Shown piece after piece: positions 5,336 through 7,116 of a stretch of 7,116 bases of DNA (positions are counted from its first letter, which is position 1; each line of letters opens with the position of its first letter). The DNA comes from Gallionella sp. (GTDB lineage Bacteria > Pseudomonadota > Gammaproteobacteria > Burkholderiales > Gallionellaceae): NCBI GenBank assembly GCA_030690245.1, contig JAUYGW010000225.1, positions 1 through 7,116 of the forward strand. The letters run 5' to 3'. A program made the translations under genes and the position numbers. The notes beneath the pieces are model-generated. The model was not told the origin of the DNA and did not search any database. It saw nothing but the letters and a program-made list of their open reading frames with translations.

Positions 5336-5677
5336 CTAACAGCCATGGTGATGCGATTTGTGTTGATGCATATCAGGCTGATCAGGGCCGGCATATTGTT
5401 CCGGTTTCGCCTCGAAGATTGCCCGGTTTTCCGCCGACCCGAAGTAATAGACTTTCCCGCGATACACGGAGGTCAAGGCAGTCGCGATGTCGAGCGTGGC
5501 CTTGTCAACAGGATCAGTGACGGTGGCAGCGGATTTATCTGTTTCTGCACTGTGTTGCGTATCTCCGCCATGCTGGCCATGGCTTTTCATTCCACCTCCA
5601 CACCCGCCGCGCCGCATCATGAAAAAGAAGCCGACGACAAGTAATATCCATATCCAGTTTTGTGCGAGCCATTGCAT
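5336..5677 (-). CDS. Membrane-anchored, Cys-less YHS-like protein with His-rich tail
   Basis: This 113-residue protein has three parts. An N-terminal membrane anchor (MQWLAQNWIWILLVVGFFFM) resembles the start of the small DUF2933-type protein at 4154. A Gly/His linker (GGCGGGMKSHGQHGG) follows. A YHS-like domain lies at about 52-95, with TDPVDKATLDIATALTSVYR and then KVYYFGSAENRAIFEAKPEQ. In place of the usual DPVCKM and YFCSxxC, the conserved Cys positions hold Asp and Gly/Ala/Asn. The C-terminus is His-rich (MHQHKSHHHGC). If it binds metal, the tail and linker are better candidates than the YHS fold. The ATG at 5677 has AAGGAG eight bases upstream. It begins 37 bases after cfa and ends five bases before the DUF6629-type gene, so it belongs to the same apparent operon. 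Confidence 0.85.
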   Translation of the reverse strand: MQWLAQNWIWILLVVGFFFMMRRGGCGGGMKSHGQHGGDTQHSAETDKSAATVTDPVDKATLDIATALTSVYRGKVYYFGSAENRAIFEAKPEQYAGPDQPDMHQHKSHHHGC

Positions 5678-5714
5678 GCTATTTCTCCTTTAGTAAAACG
5701 CTATGCTGCGGTGA

Positions 5715-7058
5715 TCACATCATTGATTCAGCGTGGCCGGTATAAAGATCGCGCCGCGTGAGCGGAACCGGCCTGGAAAGAGCTGCGCGTTTGGAAATCA
5801 GAACTTGATATATCCCGGCACAGCCTTCTTCGAACTGCAGGGCGCAAGCCGCCAGATACAGCCGCCAGATACGGTAGACGGGTTCGGTCACATGTTTCAG
5901 TGCTTCTTCACGCCGCTCTTCGAGGCGACTTACCCACTCACGCAGCGTTAGCGCGTAGTGTTGCCTGAGCCCTTCAACATCGTGAATTTCGAAACCCGTA
6001 TCCTCCATGATCCGCTGCACCGTGCTGACGGTTTCCATTTGACCGTCCGGAAACACATAGCGATTGATGAATTCGGTAGCGACGCTTTTCTTCCAGCCGC
6101 CTTCATCGCTGGTGATGCCGTGGTTGAGGAATAGTCCGCCGGGTTTGAGCAAGCGGTGGGCAATGGCAAAATACGTCGGCAAGTTCTTCAAGCCGACGTG
6201 CTCGAACATACCGACGCTTACCAGCTTGTCATACTCAGCCTCGCCCTGGAGGTCGCGGTAATCAAGCAGTTCGATGGAAACTTTTTGTTCCAACCCGCGG
6301 CGCTGGATCGTTCGTTGGACATGCTTATACTGCTTTTGGCTTAACGTGATGCCATGTGCGCTCACACCGTAATGTTCCGCAGCCCAGCAGATCAGCGCGC
6401 CCCAGCCGCAGCCGATGTCGAGCAGCCGCTCACCGGGCTTGAGCCGCAATTTGCGGCAAATATGATCGAGCTTGTTACGTTGCGCCTGTTCCAGGCTCTG
6501 AGCGGCATCCTCGTAATAAGCGCAGGAATAGACCATTTGTTCGTCCAGCCACAGCGCATAGAACTCGTTGGAAACGTCATAATGAAAAGAGATGGCATCG
6601 CGATTGAGCTTCTTGCTGGAGCCAATCCCCAGTTTTTGCCCGAAGGTTTTTGCCCACTTGGGAGCGTCGCTACCGGTTGACGCAGCTTTGTCCAACTTAA
6701 TCCTCAATGCGTTACTCGCAATGGCAGATTTTTCTATCAGGGACAGTTGCAACGAAGTCAGATGGTGACGCAGCTTGAGTGCACTGTAGAGATCACCGTC
6801 AATGTCGATGAGCCCCTGAAAATAGGATTCCGCGAGACATAATGGGTCGCGCGACAGAACGAGCTCCTGAAAAGCTTTTGCAGACCGGAAGGTCAGCGAA
6901 AACGTCGGGTGATCGCGGCCCAGATGCACTTCGGAACCGTCCCACAGGCAGATGCGGATACCTCCGTCGAAATCCCGGAACAGGCGATTCAGGATATATT
7001 TAGCTGGGCCGGTGCCGGAGCTTGCAGGTGGCAAAGCTGTTTCATTGGAAGTTGACAT
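5715..7058 (-). CDS. cfa: Cyclopropane-fatty-acyl-phospholipid synthase
   Basis: The enzyme transfers a methylene group from S-adenosylmethionine to cis double bonds of membrane phospholipid acyl chains. This hardens membranes against acid, solvent and oxidative or metal stress. The 447-residue protein is complete. An N-terminal CFA-specific region covers about 1-155, and the SAM-binding motif LLDIGCGWG is at 212-220. Residues equivalent to the E. coli Cfa active site are present: Cys179 in MVYSCAYY, Glu286 in GMFEHVG, His313 and Ile315 in NHGIT, and Tyr368 in QHYALTLREW. These contact bicarbonate and substrate in the known structure. It is somewhat longer than E. coli Cfa (382 residues), mainly at the N-terminus. 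The ATG at 7058 has GAGGAG nine bases upstream. It is the first gene of the same-strand run visible here, and tandem 12-base repeats lie just upstream. Confidence 0.96.
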   Translation of the reverse strand: MSTSNETALPPASSGTGPAKYILNRLFRDFDGGIRICLWDGSEVHLGRDHPTFSLTFRSAKAFQELVLSRDPLCLAESYFQGLIDIDGDLYSALKLRHHLTSLQLSLIEKSAIASNALRIKLDKAASTGSDAPKWAKTFGQKLGIGSSKKLNRDAISFHYDVSNEFYALWLDEQMVYSCAYYEDAAQSLEQAQRNKLDHICRKLRLKPGERLLDIGCGWGALICWAAEHYGVSAHGITLSQKQYKHVQRTIQRRGLEQKVSIELLDYRDLQGEAEYDKLVSVGMFEHVGLKNLPTYFAIAHRLLKPGGLFLNHGITSDEGGWKKSVATEFINRYVFPDGQMETVSTVQRIMEDTGFEIHDVEGLRQHYALTLREWVSRLEERREEALKHVTEPVYRIWRLYLAACALQFEEGCAGIYQVLISKRAALSRPVPLTRRDLYTGHAESMM

Positions 7059-7076
7059 TTCACTGCACTCCTCTTT

Positions 7077-7100
7077 CCAATTATTTGGGCAATTGTTTGG
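7077..7100. repeat. Two tandem 12-base imperfect repeats upstream of cfa
   Basis: CCAATTATTTGG (7077-7088) is followed directly by GCAATTGTTTGG (7089-7100), with ten of twelve positions identical. Each unit is itself partly palindromic (CCAA/TTGG, CAATTG). They lie 18-42 bases upstream of the cfa start codon. Position and form would suit an operator or a promoter-proximal site, but I recognise no specific regulator motif and no confident -35/-10 pair. Confidence 0.4.
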
Positions 7101-7116
7101 GGAAGCCCTGATCCAG

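Overview
The window comes from a bacterium, most likely a proteobacterium. Evidence is the moderately GC-rich coding sequence, good Shine-Dalgarno sites, tightly packed same-strand genes, and families typical of proteobacterial metal-resistance and envelope-stress regions. The sequence does not allow a genus call. Every gene I accept lies on the minus strand, so the biological order runs from high to low coordinates.

Right part (about 7058 down to 3542): a compact run of seven genes. A complete cyclopropane-fatty-acyl-phospholipid synthase (cfa, 5715-7058) leads. It is followed by a membrane-anchored protein with a cysteine-less YHS domain and a His-rich tail (5336-5677), a DUF6629-type membrane protein (4674-5330), a SHOCT-domain membrane protein (4397-4624), a His/Gly-repeat DUF2933-type protein (4154-4354), a DUF5676-type membrane protein (3876-4141, with a one-base frame break near its start) and a classical Cys-type YHS protein (3542-3727). 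Small YHS, DUF2933, DUF5676 and SHOCT proteins are known companions of heavy-metal (Cu/Ag) handling loci. I infer a metal or envelope-stress cassette in which Cfa modifies the membrane and the small proteins bind metal at or near it.

Middle (3516 down to 2557): a damaged segment. The first third of an FAD-dependent (geranylgeranyl-reductase-like) oxidoreductase carries a one-base insertion at 3366. Near 3073-3085 it joins abruptly to the C-terminal part of a membrane protein with SPW-type repeats, probably the tail of a VKOR-SPW fusion. The reading frame happens to be open across the whole chimera. A real deletion and an assembly join both fit.

Left part (2482 down to 496): an intact three-gene envelope operon. 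It encodes a LemA lipoprotein, a TPM-domain membrane protein with a Gly-rich tail (GTGA overlap with lemA), and a second, shorter TPM-domain protein two bases further on. A hairpin-forming inverted repeat (2517-2552) separates lemA from the damaged segment.

Left edge: 256-495 (240 bases) holds no gene I can support and no clear terminator or promoter. Positions 1-255 encode the first 85 residues of an unrecognised Cys-rich minus-strand protein that leaves the window. The same codons are also open on the plus strand, so this call is less certain.
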